Positions 32,972 through 43,461 of a DNA stretch of 64,000 nucleotides are shown here, one piece after another; within the stretch, counting starts at the first letter, position 1, and each line of letters begins with the position of its first letter. The notes under the pieces were generated by a model. The model did no database searches. It saw only the letters and a list, made by a program, of their open reading frames with translations, and was not told the origin of the DNA. A program made the translations under genes and the position numbers. The DNA comes from Deltaproteobacteria bacterium (lineage in GTDB: Bacteria; Bdellovibrionota; JAJCYS01): the NCBI GenBank assembly GCA_029262815.1, contig JAJCYS010000008.1:85898-149897 (forward strand). Direction: 5' to 3'.

Positions 32972-33469
32972 TTATAAAGAAAAAGTCTTCACAAACTTAC
33001 TAAATGCTGGTGTATCCCTAACAAAAGATTTAGGCAATGCCACAAAAACGAAATCGAAATAACACGAATTCTTTTTTAACACGACGGTATTCACCTTTAC
33101 CTTCACCCCATCGAGCTTACCCATAAATATAGTGCTTAATGCAGCACGCTTTGCAAGCTGTTGCTCCTTTTTTTCCAACACAGAAACGTCTTGAAACAAC
33201 CGGCGCAATCCCATACTCAATTGATTCAAACTTGCATCTTTATACAAGTTGCACTCACTGCGGACGTACATCGTGCTGCCCGAGCTTGGTTTAATGAATG
33301 CGTGGTCTGCGTCTAGCTTCGTTTGTGCATCAGGGACACGATGCCACGGGGGGCCTGGAAGATAGAGCGTGTAATTCTTGTTTTTTTGAATCTTAACGGG
33401 GGAACTGGCGCCCATACATCCCATGAGCCCAAGACACAAAATCATACATAGCTTCATTCTCAAATTCAT
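32972..33469 (-). CDS. Hypothetical lipoprotein
   Basis: N-terminus MNLRMKLCMILCLGLMGCMG with lipobox; adjacent to mlaE. Confidence 0.7.
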   Translation of the reverse strand: MNLRMKLCMILCLGLMGCMGASSPVKIQKNKNYTLYLPGPPWHRVPDAQTKLDADHAFIKPSSGSTMYVRSECNLYKDASLNQLSMGLRRLFQDVSVLEKKEQQLAKRAALSTIFMGKLDGVKVKVNTVVLKKNSCYFDFVFVALPKSFVRDTPAFSKFVKTFSL

Positions 33470-33515
33470 TATTGTTATTATATCAATACTTTAAGTTTTA
33501 GCCGAATGAATTTTG

Positions 33516-35471
33516 CTATCCCTCTTCTTGTTCATATTGAGCTGCCAGTTGCGCAACAACACTGGGATCAGAGAGGGTAGATGTGTCGCCCATCGTCTTG
33601 CCAGTAGCGATATTTCTTAAAAGTCGTCTCATAATTTTCCCAGAGCGTGTTTTGGGCAAATCGGACGTGAAAATAAGTTTGTTCGGTTTTGCAATTGAAC
33701 CAATCACAGATGCTACATGGGATGTGAGTTCCTGTTCAAGATCGTGATCACCTTTTTTGCCACCTTCTAATGTGACAAATGCACAAGGCACTTCCCCTTT
33801 GATTTCATGGGGCATCCCTACAACAGCTGCCTCCGTCACCTTCGGATGATCAACTAATGCACTTTCGACCTCAGCCGTTCCCAAACGATGGCCAGAAACA
33901 TTCAACACGTCATCCACACGTCCCAACAACCACACATACCCTTCTTTATCGATACGCGCACCATCACCCGTTAAATATTTGTCTTTAAATTTAGACCAAT
34001 ATGTTGAAACAAACCGATCAGCATCTCCATAAATGCCACGCAACATAGATGGATATGGCTTTGATATTACGAGTAAGCCCCCTTCTCCTTGCGACACTGG
34101 GTCTCCATCTTCATTCACCACTTCAACAGAAATACCCGGTTGGGGAAAAGTGGCAGATCCGGGCCGTGTGGCAGTCACACCAGGCAATGGCGCAATCATG
34201 ATAGATCCTGTTTCAGTTTGCCACCAAGTATCGACGATTGGACACGTATCCAACCCGATATGCGAGCGATACCACATCCAAACTTCAGGGTTGATGGGCT
34301 CACCTACCGTACCTAGTAATCGTAAAGATGTCAGGTCCTGTTTTTGAATCCACTCTGCACCCCACTTCATAAACATGCGGATGGCCGTAGGAGCTGTATA
34401 AAAAATAGTTATTTTATGTTTTTCTACGAGCTGCCATAACCGACTATAGTCAGGTGTATCTGGCGAACCTTCATACATAAAAACAGTCGCTCCATTTGAA
34501 AGGGGACCATACACGAGGTAGCTGTGCCCTGTTATCCAACCCACATCGGCTGTGCACCAAAAAACATCATGAGCTTGCAGATCTAAAACATTTCGAGAAG
34601 TTGTCGTGACACCCGTTAGATACCCCCCTGTCGTATGCATAATACCTTTGGGTTTCCCAGTCGTACCTGAAGTATAGAGTAAAAATAAAAGATCTTCGGA
34701 ATCCATGACCTCAGGCTCACAAGTCGGCGCTTCATCAGCTACAAGCTCATGATAAGCACAGTCCTTAGGCCCAAGGGTTAAAGGTTTCTTGAGTCGATTA
34801 ACCACGACCACATGATCCAAACAGGCACATTGTTTACACGCCTCATCAGCTATAGATTTGAGATCAAGGATTTTCCCCCTGCGATATCCACCATCGGCTG
34901 TAATCACAACATGGGCTTCGGCATCTTCGATACGATCTCTCAATGCCTCTTGGCTAAAGCCCCCAAAGACAACACTGTGCACCGCACCAATCCGGGCACA
35001 CGCCAGTACAGAAATTACCAATTCAGGAATCATGGGCAAATAAATGGCAATGCGATCACCTTTTTTCACCCCTAGTTTTTTCAGCCCATTTGCAAGTCGA
35101 CAGACAGACTCAAGTAACTCATCGTAACTTTGTCGCAGAACCTCCCCCGGTTCACCTTCCCAAATGAGTGCTGTTTTTTGTCCATGACCCGCTCGAATAT
35201 GACGATCCAAACAATTCACGCTAGCGTTTAATTTGCCATTTACAAACCATTTAGCGTAGGGAGGCTGCCAATCAAGTACTTGATCCCACGGTTGCATCCA
35301 CTCAAGCTTCTTGGCTTCATTGGCCCAAAACGTTTCAGGATCAGCTTTCGCCTCTTCGTAAATATGTGCATCTTTAATATTTGCATTCGCTTGAAACGAT
35401 GCTTTCGGCGGAAATAGCCGCTGTTCATGCAACAAAGTATCAATGTGATCGGATGTAATTTGATTCTCCAT
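33516..35471 (-). CDS. acs: Acetyl-CoA synthetase
   Basis: LLYTSGTTGKPKGIMHTTGGYL; VDTWWQTETGSIMIAPLPG; PKTRSGKIMRRLLRNIA. Confidence 0.97.
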   Translation of the reverse strand: MENQITSDHIDTLLHEQRLFPPKASFQANANIKDAHIYEEAKADPETFWANEAKKLEWMQPWDQVLDWQPPYAKWFVNGKLNASVNCLDRHIRAGHGQKTALIWEGEPGEVLRQSYDELLESVCRLANGLKKLGVKKGDRIAIYLPMIPELVISVLACARIGAVHSVVFGGFSQEALRDRIEDAEAHVVITADGGYRRGKILDLKSIADEACKQCACLDHVVVVNRLKKPLTLGPKDCAYHELVADEAPTCEPEVMDSEDLLFLLYTSGTTGKPKGIMHTTGGYLTGVTTTSRNVLDLQAHDVFWCTADVGWITGHSYLVYGPLSNGATVFMYEGSPDTPDYSRLWQLVEKHKITIFYTAPTAIRMFMKWGAEWIQKQDLTSLRLLGTVGEPINPEVWMWYRSHIGLDTCPIVDTWWQTETGSIMIAPLPGVTATRPGSATFPQPGISVEVVNEDGDPVSQGEGGLLVISKPYPSMLRGIYGDADRFVSTYWSKFKDKYLTGDGARIDKEGYVWLLGRVDDVLNVSGHRLGTAEVESALVDHPKVTEAAVVGMPHEIKGEVPCAFVTLEGGKKGDHDLEQELTSHVASVIGSIAKPNKLIFTSDLPKTRSGKIMRRLLRNIATGKTMGDTSTLSDPSVVAQLAAQYEQEEG

Positions 35472-35619
35472 ATATTAAATCCTCCCCAAAATGTAATACC
35501 CCACAGTATCACTAGCGCATGAGAAAATTCAAAATATGGTTATTTAATTTATAACTGAACTTCTATAGTTTTATCCAGCCTTCGCAAGCAGTCCACGAAG
35601 GTTACTCCGTGGAGTGGCT

Positions 35620-36717
35620 TCATTTTTTAGGCACACTTAAAATATCTCGGTTGAGGTCTTCTTGTTTTTCTGCCTCTTTCTGTCGTTTATAGAACCCTGG
35701 TTCTTCAACTAAGACTACCCGCTTCCCATCCGATAGACTCAACACGATATCTTTAATCGGGCCTTTTACAGGTCTTAATTTCATTTTCCAACCCAGGGTT
35801 TCATAAATATCTCGAACTTCATCGCTAGATATTTGTGGCTCGCGTTTATCAGAAATACCTAAGAAATTACCTACATTATATAGCGCAGTCCAGCCCGTTT
35901 CTCTTGCTATGGCCCATGTCGATGTACCCCCCACACGCCTCGGTTTACTCACCAAGCTCGTTGCTTTATATGTAAACGTTCCCGAGAAAGACAATTCTTT
36001 CGTTTTTGAATCGATTTCAGCAACAAGATCCGGACCTACAGCTAAGTTATAATTGCGAAAACAAGGAGGCAAATCATTGCTTTTCGAACCTACAAAATGT
36101 TGCTGAAAATACTCTAAATAGGGGTTGGTTTCAAATTTCGAATTCTGATATACAAACGTGTTAAGCTTGTCCGGTTTACCGAGTGCTAACCGAATTAACG
36201 GACTTTCTCGCTTTTTCTTATTCAAGGCGCTTTCCTTCAATGTCCGCATAAAAAACGCCTGCTCACCTTTACTCAAAAATTGTCTGAAGTCACACGTAAT
36301 AAACGAGCGCTCGTTATCAACTATCTTGTCATGATACATTCGGATCTTGAACGCCTTCTCTGAAAAATAATAAGCAATTAAGTAAGCTCCAGACTGCGTT
36401 GAATTCTTAATCCCCATGAGAGATCGTTGAACTTTAGTAATATCTTCTTGCTTTGGATTACCTCTTGGGTCATAAAATCCAAAGCTTTCTGTAGAAAAAC
36501 TTATTGGAATGTACCATTGTTCAATGGGGTCACCAGTTTCAGTGAAGTCTTTGCCAACACCCAATTTCTGTACAGTCTCTCCAACTTTGTCGACCGCACT
36601 ATCAAGGCTTTTTTGTTTAACAGAGATTTTGTGCTCTAACCCAATTTTACCGCATCCCAATAGCCCAAACACTAATATGGCGTGTATACATAGGCATATA
36701 TTCAATTTTTGCTTCAC
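35620..36717 (-). CDS. Hypothetical lipoprotein
   Basis: Lipobox LVFGLLGCGK; no family recognised. Confidence 0.7.
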   Translation of the reverse strand: MKQKLNICLCIHAILVFGLLGCGKIGLEHKISVKQKSLDSAVDKVGETVQKLGVGKDFTETGDPIEQWYIPISFSTESFGFYDPRGNPKQEDITKVQRSLMGIKNSTQSGAYLIAYYFSEKAFKIRMYHDKIVDNERSFITCDFRQFLSKGEQAFFMRTLKESALNKKKRESPLIRLALGKPDKLNTFVYQNSKFETNPYLEYFQQHFVGSKSNDLPPCFRNYNLAVGPDLVAEIDSKTKELSFSGTFTYKATSLVSKPRRVGGTSTWAIARETGWTALYNVGNFLGISDKREPQISSDEVRDIYETLGWKMKLRPVKGPIKDIVLSLSDGKRVVLVEEPGFYKRQKEAEKQEDLNRDILSVPKK

Positions 36718-36866
36718 TGGAAACTCCCCCCCTCTCCAGTAAGCATCGGAATATCAGAGAAGAGGCTTGAACGTTATTTCACACCTCACCAGAAGAAGAG
36801 ACGTAGATACCCACAGCTAAAGCCGGGGTACCCTGCCTTCGGCCACAGCTGGAAGTATGAAAAAAA

Positions 36867-38165
36867 TTATTTTACTTTCGAATCAAAAAACTGTTCACTT
36901 TCTGTTGAATCTGCCAAAGCGAGTGTGTCTGTTTCGCCTTGTGAAATAACTTGAGCGACTCGATCAAAATACCCCGTCCCTACAAAACGCTGATGTTTTA
37001 CAGCTGCATAGCCACATAAATCTTCTGACTCAAACTCCTTCCCCTGGAGCTGCGCATAAGCTGTCATACCCTCACTCGCATAGGCCTGCGCTAATTCAAA
37101 CATACTGTAGTTTAATGCATGGAACCCTGCCAACGTAACGAATTGGAATGAATATCCCATTTCACCTAGTGCATCCTGAAAACGAGCGATTGCTGAATCA
37201 TCTAGTTTCTTTTGCCAATTGAATGAAGGAGAGCAGTTGTAGGCCAGTTTTTTCCCAGGATATTTTGCATGTATGGCATCAGCAAATGCTTGCGCCTCTT
37301 CTAAATTTGGCTCCGAAGTTTCGCACCACAATAAATCAGCATAAGGCGCATAAGCCAATCCTCGCGCTATCGCTTGATCCAACCCTCCCTGAAGTCTATA
37401 AAATCCTTCAGTTGTTCGTTCCTTTGATGTAATAAATTGATGATCATACGGATCTAAGTCGCTTGTAAGCAGTTTTGCTGCATTAGCGTCTGTCCTAGCA
37501 ACAAGTACGGTTGGTACACCCATTACGTCAGAGGCTAATCTTGCGGCGATCAGCTTTTGGACAAACTCTTTGGTTGGTACGAGAACTTTACCTCCTAGGT
37601 GGCCACATTTTTTGGCCGAAGAAAGTTGATCTTCAAAATGAACCCCTGAAGCACCTGCTTCAATCATCCCTTTCATCAGCTCAAAAGCATTTAAATTCCC
37701 CCCAAATCCGGCTTCAGCATCAGCTACAATGGGCGCAAACCAATGTGTGCTCTGATTTTTTTCTGAATGTGCAATTTGGTCTGATCGTTGAAGCGCTTTG
37801 TTCACTTTACGAACCACATAAGGCACACTATCTGCAGGGTAAAGGCTTTGATCAGGATACATTTCACCTGAGTGGTTTGCATCCGCTGCCACTTGCCACC
37901 CACTCACGTAAATCGCATTTAGCCCAGCTTGAACTTGTTGGACTGCTTGATTACCAGTAAGTGCACCCAGCGCCCTAACAAAAGGTTCCTCACACATCAA
38001 TTTCCAGAGTCGTTGTGATCCCAGCCTCGCAAGGGTATGCTCCACTTGAATCGAACCCCTAAGTTCACATACTTCAGTAGCACTATAAGGTCGGGTTATC
38101 CCTTTCCACCGATCATCTGTTTCCCATACGTGTTCTAGCCGTTCTTTTTGCTCTACAATGTTCAT
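36867..38165 (-). CDS. aceA: Isocitrate lyase
   Basis: [45 protein letters not shown] (contains catalytic KKCGH). Confidence 0.98.
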   Translation of the reverse strand: MNIVEQKERLEHVWETDDRWKGITRPYSATEVCELRGSIQVEHTLARLGSQRLWKLMCEEPFVRALGALTGNQAVQQVQAGLNAIYVSGWQVAADANHSGEMYPDQSLYPADSVPYVVRKVNKALQRSDQIAHSEKNQSTHWFAPIVADAEAGFGGNLNAFELMKGMIEAGASGVHFEDQLSSAKKCGHLGGKVLVPTKEFVQKLIAARLASDVMGVPTVLVARTDANAAKLLTSDLDPYDHQFITSKERTTEGFYRLQGGLDQAIARGLAYAPYADLLWCETSEPNLEEAQAFADAIHAKYPGKKLAYNCSPSFNWQKKLDDSAIARFQDALGEMGYSFQFVTLAGFHALNYSMFELAQAYASEGMTAYAQLQGKEFESEDLCGYAAVKHQRFVGTGYFDRVAQVISQGETDTLALADSTESEQFFDSKVK

Positions 38166-38201
38166 TCTTGAATCTCCCCCCCCGTTTCCCTACGAACGGT
38201 T

Positions 38202-39824
38202 TTACAAAAAAGTATAGGCTTTTGTGGTTAAAAACGACTCAAAAGTATCAGCCGTGATTAACTTATCGTATAACTCTGTAGCCAGGGCAAATTTCCCCTG
38301 TTCGAAAGTTGCCTCACCTACCAACTTTTTTATTTTACCAACTTCTTCAGCCAATACAGAATGAAACATTCGATCCGTCACAACTTCACCTGTATTGAGT
38401 TGTGCGCCGTGTCGAATCCATTGCCACAGTTGCGCTCGTGAAATCTCAGCCGTCGCTGCATCTTCCATTAAATTGTACAGAGGTACACATCCCACCCCTC
38501 TCAACCACGCCTCTAGATATCGAAGGCCCACGTTCACGTTCGTTCGAAGGCCATGCTCTGTAATCTCCCCCTTAGGGACTGCTAATAAATCCTCAGCCAG
38601 TATTGTCTCATTGTTCGACAAGCGACCAATTTGATTGGGTGAGTTCATATGTGTATTAAAAATCTCAAGCGCAACGGGCACTAAACCGGGGTGAGCAACC
38701 CATGTCCCATCGTGTCCGTCCTTAACCTCTCTTAATTTATCTTTCTCCACCAACTTTAAAGCTTGTTGGTTTGCTTCTGGGTCAGATTTGATCGGAATTT
38801 GAGCTGCCATCCCGCCCATCGCATGAATACCTCTTCGATGACATGTTTGAATGAGAAGTTTTGAATAGGATCTCAGAAAATGAACATTCATATGCACTTG
38901 CGCACGATCGGGCAAGACGAATGTAGGATCGTTTCGAAATTTTTTGATAAAGCTAAAAATATAATCCCAACGACCGCAATTTAATCCACCCGCATGATCT
39001 TTAAGTTCATATAAAATCTCATGCATTTCAAAAACAGCCAGAATTGTTTCGATCAGTACTGTGGCTCGAATGGTCCCAATAGGTAATCCTATTTCTTTTT
39101 GTGAAAACACAAACACATCATTCCAAAGCCTTGCCTCAAGATGGTTCTCTAGTTTTGGCAAATAAAAATAGGGGCCCGATCCTTTCTCCATTAAACGTTT
39201 TGCGTTATTAAAAAAGAAAATACCAAAATCGAATAAACTGGCCGAAACAACGGTTCCATCTACTGTCATGTGTTTTTCATTGAGATGCCATCCCCTTGGC
39301 CGAACCAAAAGAGTAGCTGTGTTTTTGTTTAGTGCATAGGATTTGCCATCTGGTGTCGTAAAGTCTATTGCCCTATTGATGGCATCGTATAAATTGACCT
39401 GTCCATCGAGCGTTTCTTGCCATCGTGGCGAGTGTGAGTCTTCAAAATCAGCCATATAGGTGTACGCACCAGAGTTTAGTGCATTGATAACCATTTTGCG
39501 TGATACAGGTCCTGTAATCTCAACTCGGCGATCTGCTAAATCACTTGGGATCGGCGCAACCTTCCAATCCGCACTTCGAAGATCTTTCGTCTCGCTCAAG
39601 AAATCGGGTCGAACCCCTGCATCTAGTCGCTCTTGTACATCTTCTCGACGACCTAATATTTCTAATCGCTTCTTATTAAAGCGTCGTTGTAACTGAGCAA
39701 CAAAATGGATTGCCCCCGGTGTGAAGACTGCTTCATATTGTTTCGAAATTTCCCCATTTAGAATGACGCCATCAGCTGATAACGTTTCATTCAGAGACAT
39801 CATTTTACCTTCTAATATAGACAT
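38202..39824 (-). CDS. aceB: Malate synthase A
   Basis: YMADFEDSHSPRWQETLDGQVNLYDAINR; LNCGRWDYIFSFIKKF; GMAAQIPI; DGTWVAHPGLVPVALE. Confidence 0.98.
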   Translation of the reverse strand: MSILEGKMMSLNETLSADGVILNGEISKQYEAVFTPGAIHFVAQLQRRFNKKRLEILGRREDVQERLDAGVRPDFLSETKDLRSADWKVAPIPSDLADRRVEITGPVSRKMVINALNSGAYTYMADFEDSHSPRWQETLDGQVNLYDAINRAIDFTTPDGKSYALNKNTATLLVRPRGWHLNEKHMTVDGTVVSASLFDFGIFFFNNAKRLMEKGSGPYFYLPKLENHLEARLWNDVFVFSQKEIGLPIGTIRATVLIETILAVFEMHEILYELKDHAGGLNCGRWDYIFSFIKKFRNDPTFVLPDRAQVHMNVHFLRSYSKLLIQTCHRRGIHAMGGMAAQIPIKSDPEANQQALKLVEKDKLREVKDGHDGTWVAHPGLVPVALEIFNTHMNSPNQIGRLSNNETILAEDLLAVPKGEITEHGLRTNVNVGLRYLEAWLRGVGCVPLYNLMEDAATAEISRAQLWQWIRHGAQLNTGEVVTDRMFHSVLAEEVGKIKKLVGEATFEQGKFALATELYDKLITADTFESFLTTKAYTFL

Positions 39825-39962
39825 AGATCACCTTGAGTTTAATAAAGCGCTTTGAAACAAACGGGTGTGAAAAATACGGATTCCCCCAATACAGGGTATT
39901 TTAATATAAATGGGCTCGGAAATTCGTTTAATTTTTTCCAAAAATAATCCGATTCAGAACAT

Positions 39963-40730
39963 ATGAAAAAAACCACCGAAGCAAGACCCGAAAGCTCTTC
40001 TGAGCAACCTCTGAAGACATTAGTCGTTGATGACAACCCAATTGCTCAACTTGTTATCAAAAAAATCCTAAACAAAATGGGACACCATGCTGATGTCGTC
40101 CATAATGGCAAAGAAGCCCTCGAGAGGATAGAGCACACCTCATACGATATCGTTTTTATGGACATGCAAATGCCTGTTTTAAACGGAGTTGAAACAACCA
40201 AGAGGCTCAAGGTGATGCGTAATGCGCCTTACGTTGTAGCTATTTCGAGTAATGCTGCGACTGAAGACCAGATGTACTACAAATCCATCGGAGTTGATCA
40301 TTTTTTAGGAAAACCCGTCACTCCAGAAACCATTCAAGATATTCTTTCAAGTTGTAACCCTGAATGTATCGAAAACAAGCCTATGGCAACTTCATACCCT
40401 GAATTACAAACTCTGCTTAAATATCTCGGCAATGACACTAAACTCGCAAAAATCGTGATTGAACGATTTCTTAATAAGGCGCATAGCCACATCGCTACTC
40501 TGGAGATTTTTTTAAAAAAACGAGATCCAGAATCAATTAAATATTACACACATAAGCTAAGAGGGGCTATTGCCTATTACGGCCACCAAAGCCTAGTAGC
40601 AGATCTAGAGGCCATAGAGTTAGAATCGGATGCAGAACGCCTTAATCGAACCAAAAACATGCTCCCTTCGATTGAATCTAAACTCACCACATTGATTAAA
40701 ACATTAGAAAAAATTCAACGAGAATTATAA
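39963..40730 (+). CDS. Receiver-Hpt two-domain signalling protein
   Basis: Receiver (TLVVDDNPIAQLVIKKIL; IVFMDMQMPVLNGVETTKRL; LGKPV) and C-terminal Hpt (YYTHKLRGAIAYYG). Confidence 0.85.
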   Translation: MKKTTEARPESSSEQPLKTLVVDDNPIAQLVIKKILNKMGHHADVVHNGKEALERIEHTSYDIVFMDMQMPVLNGVETTKRLKVMRNAPYVVAISSNAATEDQMYYKSIGVDHFLGKPVTPETIQDILSSCNPECIENKPMATSYPELQTLLKYLGNDTKLAKIVIERFLNKAHSHIATLEIFLKKRDPESIKYYTHKLRGAIAYYGHQSLVADLEAIELESDAERLNRTKNMLPSIESKLTTLIKTLEKIQREL

Positions 40731-40784
40731 CCGTCATCCGCGTGTGAGCTGATTTTTTTAATCAACTCCGCTACGATACAGCAT

Positions 40785-41708
40785 ATGAAACAAGGTCTAT
40801 TTTTCTTTGCCCTGAGCATATCTTTTAGCTTAGCCCAAGGGGTTACGAAGCCTATTCATACGAGTGCCACATTAATCACCGAATATGACGCGATCGACCC
40901 AACACAAGAAAATTTTATCGGCATTCGAATCCATCTAGAAAAGAATTGGCATACCTATTACCTAAATCCGGGAGACTCGGGGGCCCCACCCAAACCTAAA
41001 TGGCAATTACCCTCAGAATGGACGTTGGGCCCTTTGCTATGGCCCACCCCGAAACGAATCTCTGTACCCCCTTTTTTCGCTTTTGGCTATGAGAAGGAGG
41101 TCCTGCTCATGGTTCCACTGACTTTCACGGGGCACACGGTACGTAGAAATGAAATAACGATTCGTCTAGACCTCGAATGGTTGGCCTGCAAAGTAGAATG
41201 CATTCCCTACTTTGCAACCTTAAGAAAAACGCTACCGATTCAATCTCAGCGGCTCAAATCTAAAGACGCACCCCTTTTTGAACGCGTGCGATCTTTAATA
41301 CCAAAGCAGAAACACAAAGCGCTGATAACTCAAGTGACTCCTCAGGCAGTCACATTGAAAGTCACAGGAATCAATTACAAACAGGCATTGGATTTCATCC
41401 CACATCCCAACATGCCCTTGGCCCATATTCTTCCTGAATTTTCACAGAGTACAGGTCAGGCACTACAGATTGTTTTAAAACGTTACCCAGCCTCAGCACA
41501 ACGACTCAACCCATTAAAAGGACTGTTGATATTGAATAGCTCACAGCACAGCTCAAATGCAGTCATCGTTGAGGCTGAATCACCTAAAACATCCTCAAGC
41601 TTTGCCGCAAAAATTGCGCTGTGTCTGGGTGTTTTACTCATCCTGTTTTTAACTATCTTCAAAATCATTTTGAGAAAGGTTCCTCAAAAAGGAAATTCTA
41701 TTCCATAA
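40785..41708 (+). CDS. Stand-alone DsbD N-terminal domain-like protein with C-terminal TM anchor
   Basis: IRIHLEKNWHTYYLNPGDSGAPPKPKW...LDLEWLACKVECIPYFATL; C-terminal hydrophobic segment ALCLGVLLILFLTIFKIIL. Confidence 0.75.
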   Translation: MKQGLFFFALSISFSLAQGVTKPIHTSATLITEYDAIDPTQENFIGIRIHLEKNWHTYYLNPGDSGAPPKPKWQLPSEWTLGPLLWPTPKRISVPPFFAFGYEKEVLLMVPLTFTGHTVRRNEITIRLDLEWLACKVECIPYFATLRKTLPIQSQRLKSKDAPLFERVRSLIPKQKHKALITQVTPQAVTLKVTGINYKQALDFIPHPNMPLAHILPEFSQSTGQALQIVLKRYPASAQRLNPLKGLLILNSSQHSSNAVIVEAESPKTSSSFAAKIALCLGVLLILFLTIFKIILRKVPQKGNSIP

Positions 41709-41716
41709 TAAAGAGG

Positions 41717-42409
41717 ATGAATTTTATTGAAATGAAGAGAAAAACAAGTTTTCCAAGTTACCTTTGCGTCCAGTACTTTCGCTACATACCTGTACTGACA
41801 GTGACTATGATGTTAACTGCCTGTTCATTGTTTAAAACACAGGAGGCTACACGACAAAAAGCGCAAGTCCACGAATCAGCGCCTGAGTTTGCCCTTCCCG
41901 GTCACGACGGAAATACGTACAAGCTTTCTGATTTCAGAGGTAAATACGTTGTCTTGGAATGGTTTAACAACGACTGTCCTTTCGTAAAAAAGCATTACAA
42001 CTCTGGAAACATGCAAGAAATACAAAAAAAAATCACATCTCAGGACATTCTTTGGTTCAGCATCGTCTCATCTGCGCCTGGGAAACAAGGACATATAAGT
42101 GCGGAAGAAGCTATGGCTATCAAAAACCAGAGGCAATCAGCCCAAACCGCTATTTTACTGGATCCGACCGGCAAGGTTGGCAAAATGTATGGCGCTAAAG
42201 CAACGCCTCATATGTTTGTCATCACACCAAAAGGGACCATTCTTTATAACGGCGCCATCGACGATAACAGTTCCTCAAATCCAAAGACCATACAAGGTTC
42301 CCGCAATTACGTGACAGAAGTCCTTAATGCCACACTCTCTGGTGCCCCTGTGAATGTTCACCATACAAAACCATATGGATGCTCTATTAAATATGAGGTC
42401 ACGCCCTAG
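41717..42409 (+). CDS. Thioredoxin-fold redoxin (AhpC/TSA-like), likely lipoprotein
   Basis: APEFALPGHDGNTYKLSDFRGKYVVLEWFNNDCPFVKKHY; AKATPHMFVITPKGTILYNGAIDD; lipobox LTAC; start 41717 instead of 41621. Confidence 0.85.
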   Translation: MNFIEMKRKTSFPSYLCVQYFRYIPVLTVTMMLTACSLFKTQEATRQKAQVHESAPEFALPGHDGNTYKLSDFRGKYVVLEWFNNDCPFVKKHYNSGNMQEIQKKITSQDILWFSIVSSAPGKQGHISAEEAMAIKNQRQSAQTAILLDPTGKVGKMYGAKATPHMFVITPKGTILYNGAIDDNSSSNPKTIQGSRNYVTEVLNATLSGAPVNVHHTKPYGCSIKYEVTP

Positions 42410-42410
42410 A

Positions 42411-42815
42411 CTAAAGATCTCTGGCAGTGACGGTTGGCGTCCGATCACCCAACATAAACCGCGTCACATCAACAACATCAATAACTAAAGAAATGCTGTT
42501 GATGAGTACAAGAGCAAAAACCCATGTATGCGTCGCTTCCGTCAAATTGGACATTCGTGTACATAAAAACCAAATCAAGGGCGTCCAAGTTAAGATGTGC
42601 CCAAGGCCTAAGAGCCGAACAAACCCCAGCCAACTTGCGATACCTACTTGGATTACGCCCGCGATTAATAGACTAAGTAATACGATTTTTGCTTCAAGCG
42701 TTTGGATAAAAAAGAGAGGTAAAATCCCATTTGTAAGTACCAAACAGCCAATCCAGATTTGCCAAAAAAGCTTAAATGAGAAAACGCCTTTGAGCAAAAT
42801 ACGAATCCCAATCAT
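42411..42815 (-). CDS. Hypothetical membrane protein (about 4 TM)
   Basis: Hydrophobic segments; convergent with the redoxin gene. Confidence 0.6.
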   Translation of the reverse strand: MIGIRILLKGVFSFKLFWQIWIGCLVLTNGILPLFFIQTLEAKIVLLSLLIAGVIQVGIASWLGFVRLLGLGHILTWTPLIWFLCTRMSNLTEATHTWVFALVLINSISLVIDVVDVTRFMLGDRTPTVTARDL

Positions 42816-42918
42816 GCCACTCCTTTTGTTGTTTTAATGTCTATACGTTCACATTTTTTTGAAAAAGAAAAAAGGCTAAATTCTACGTTTTGCCCAAAAG
42901 AAAATCATGGAATTGCCT

Positions 42919-43332
42919 TCATGATTCAGCTGTAACGTAATCTGACGTATCCCACTCTGTCGCCTTATCAATATCCAACACGCGGTAGCACACGGCTCCA
43001 TAGAGCCCAAAAGGACCTTTTTCCAAATATCGATTCAACTTCTCAGAGAAACATAGCGTAAAATCCCGATTAGGGCCTATGCTGCTCACCTCTACTAAGT
43101 CCGTAACCTGGCCTTCAATCTGGTGAACATCATAATAGGCACCTGAAATAAATAACTCTTCCAATTGATCCTCCTCCTTATATCTTTCTGCATGATTTAA
43201 GCAAATTTTGTGCCAATTGATTATATTTGCCCAAATTTTGAAGCCGCTCCACGGAATAACCTCCATTGACTGCTCGCGAAAGCTGGATAAAATGAGGACC
43301 ATGAGATTTATAAACCAATAAAGTAGTTTCAC
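42919..43332 (-). CDS. Hypothetical protein
   Basis: 137 aa ORF, no family recognised. Confidence 0.4.
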   Translation of the reverse strand: MKLLYWFINLMVLILSSFREQSMEVIPWSGFKIWANIINWHKICLNHAERYKEEDQLEELFISGAYYDVHQIEGQVTDLVEVSSIGPNRDFTLCFSEKLNRYLEKGPFGLYGAVCYRVLDIDKATEWDTSDYVTAES

Positions 43333-43461
43333 GGCTTGCTTTTGAAGATTAATACCTTATAATGGCAAGGCTTCTTTGAAAATTCCACCTTCTTGGCCAT
43401 CACCCTGGAATTTGATGGTTACGTGCCCAGCATGGGCCCCAAGTTTGCATATTATACTGTT

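Noticed and set aside
41621-41716. Extended N-terminus of the redoxin overlapping the upstream gene
   Set aside because: A start at 41717 with signal peptide/lipobox is more plausible; the extension is out-of-frame translation of the upstream gene
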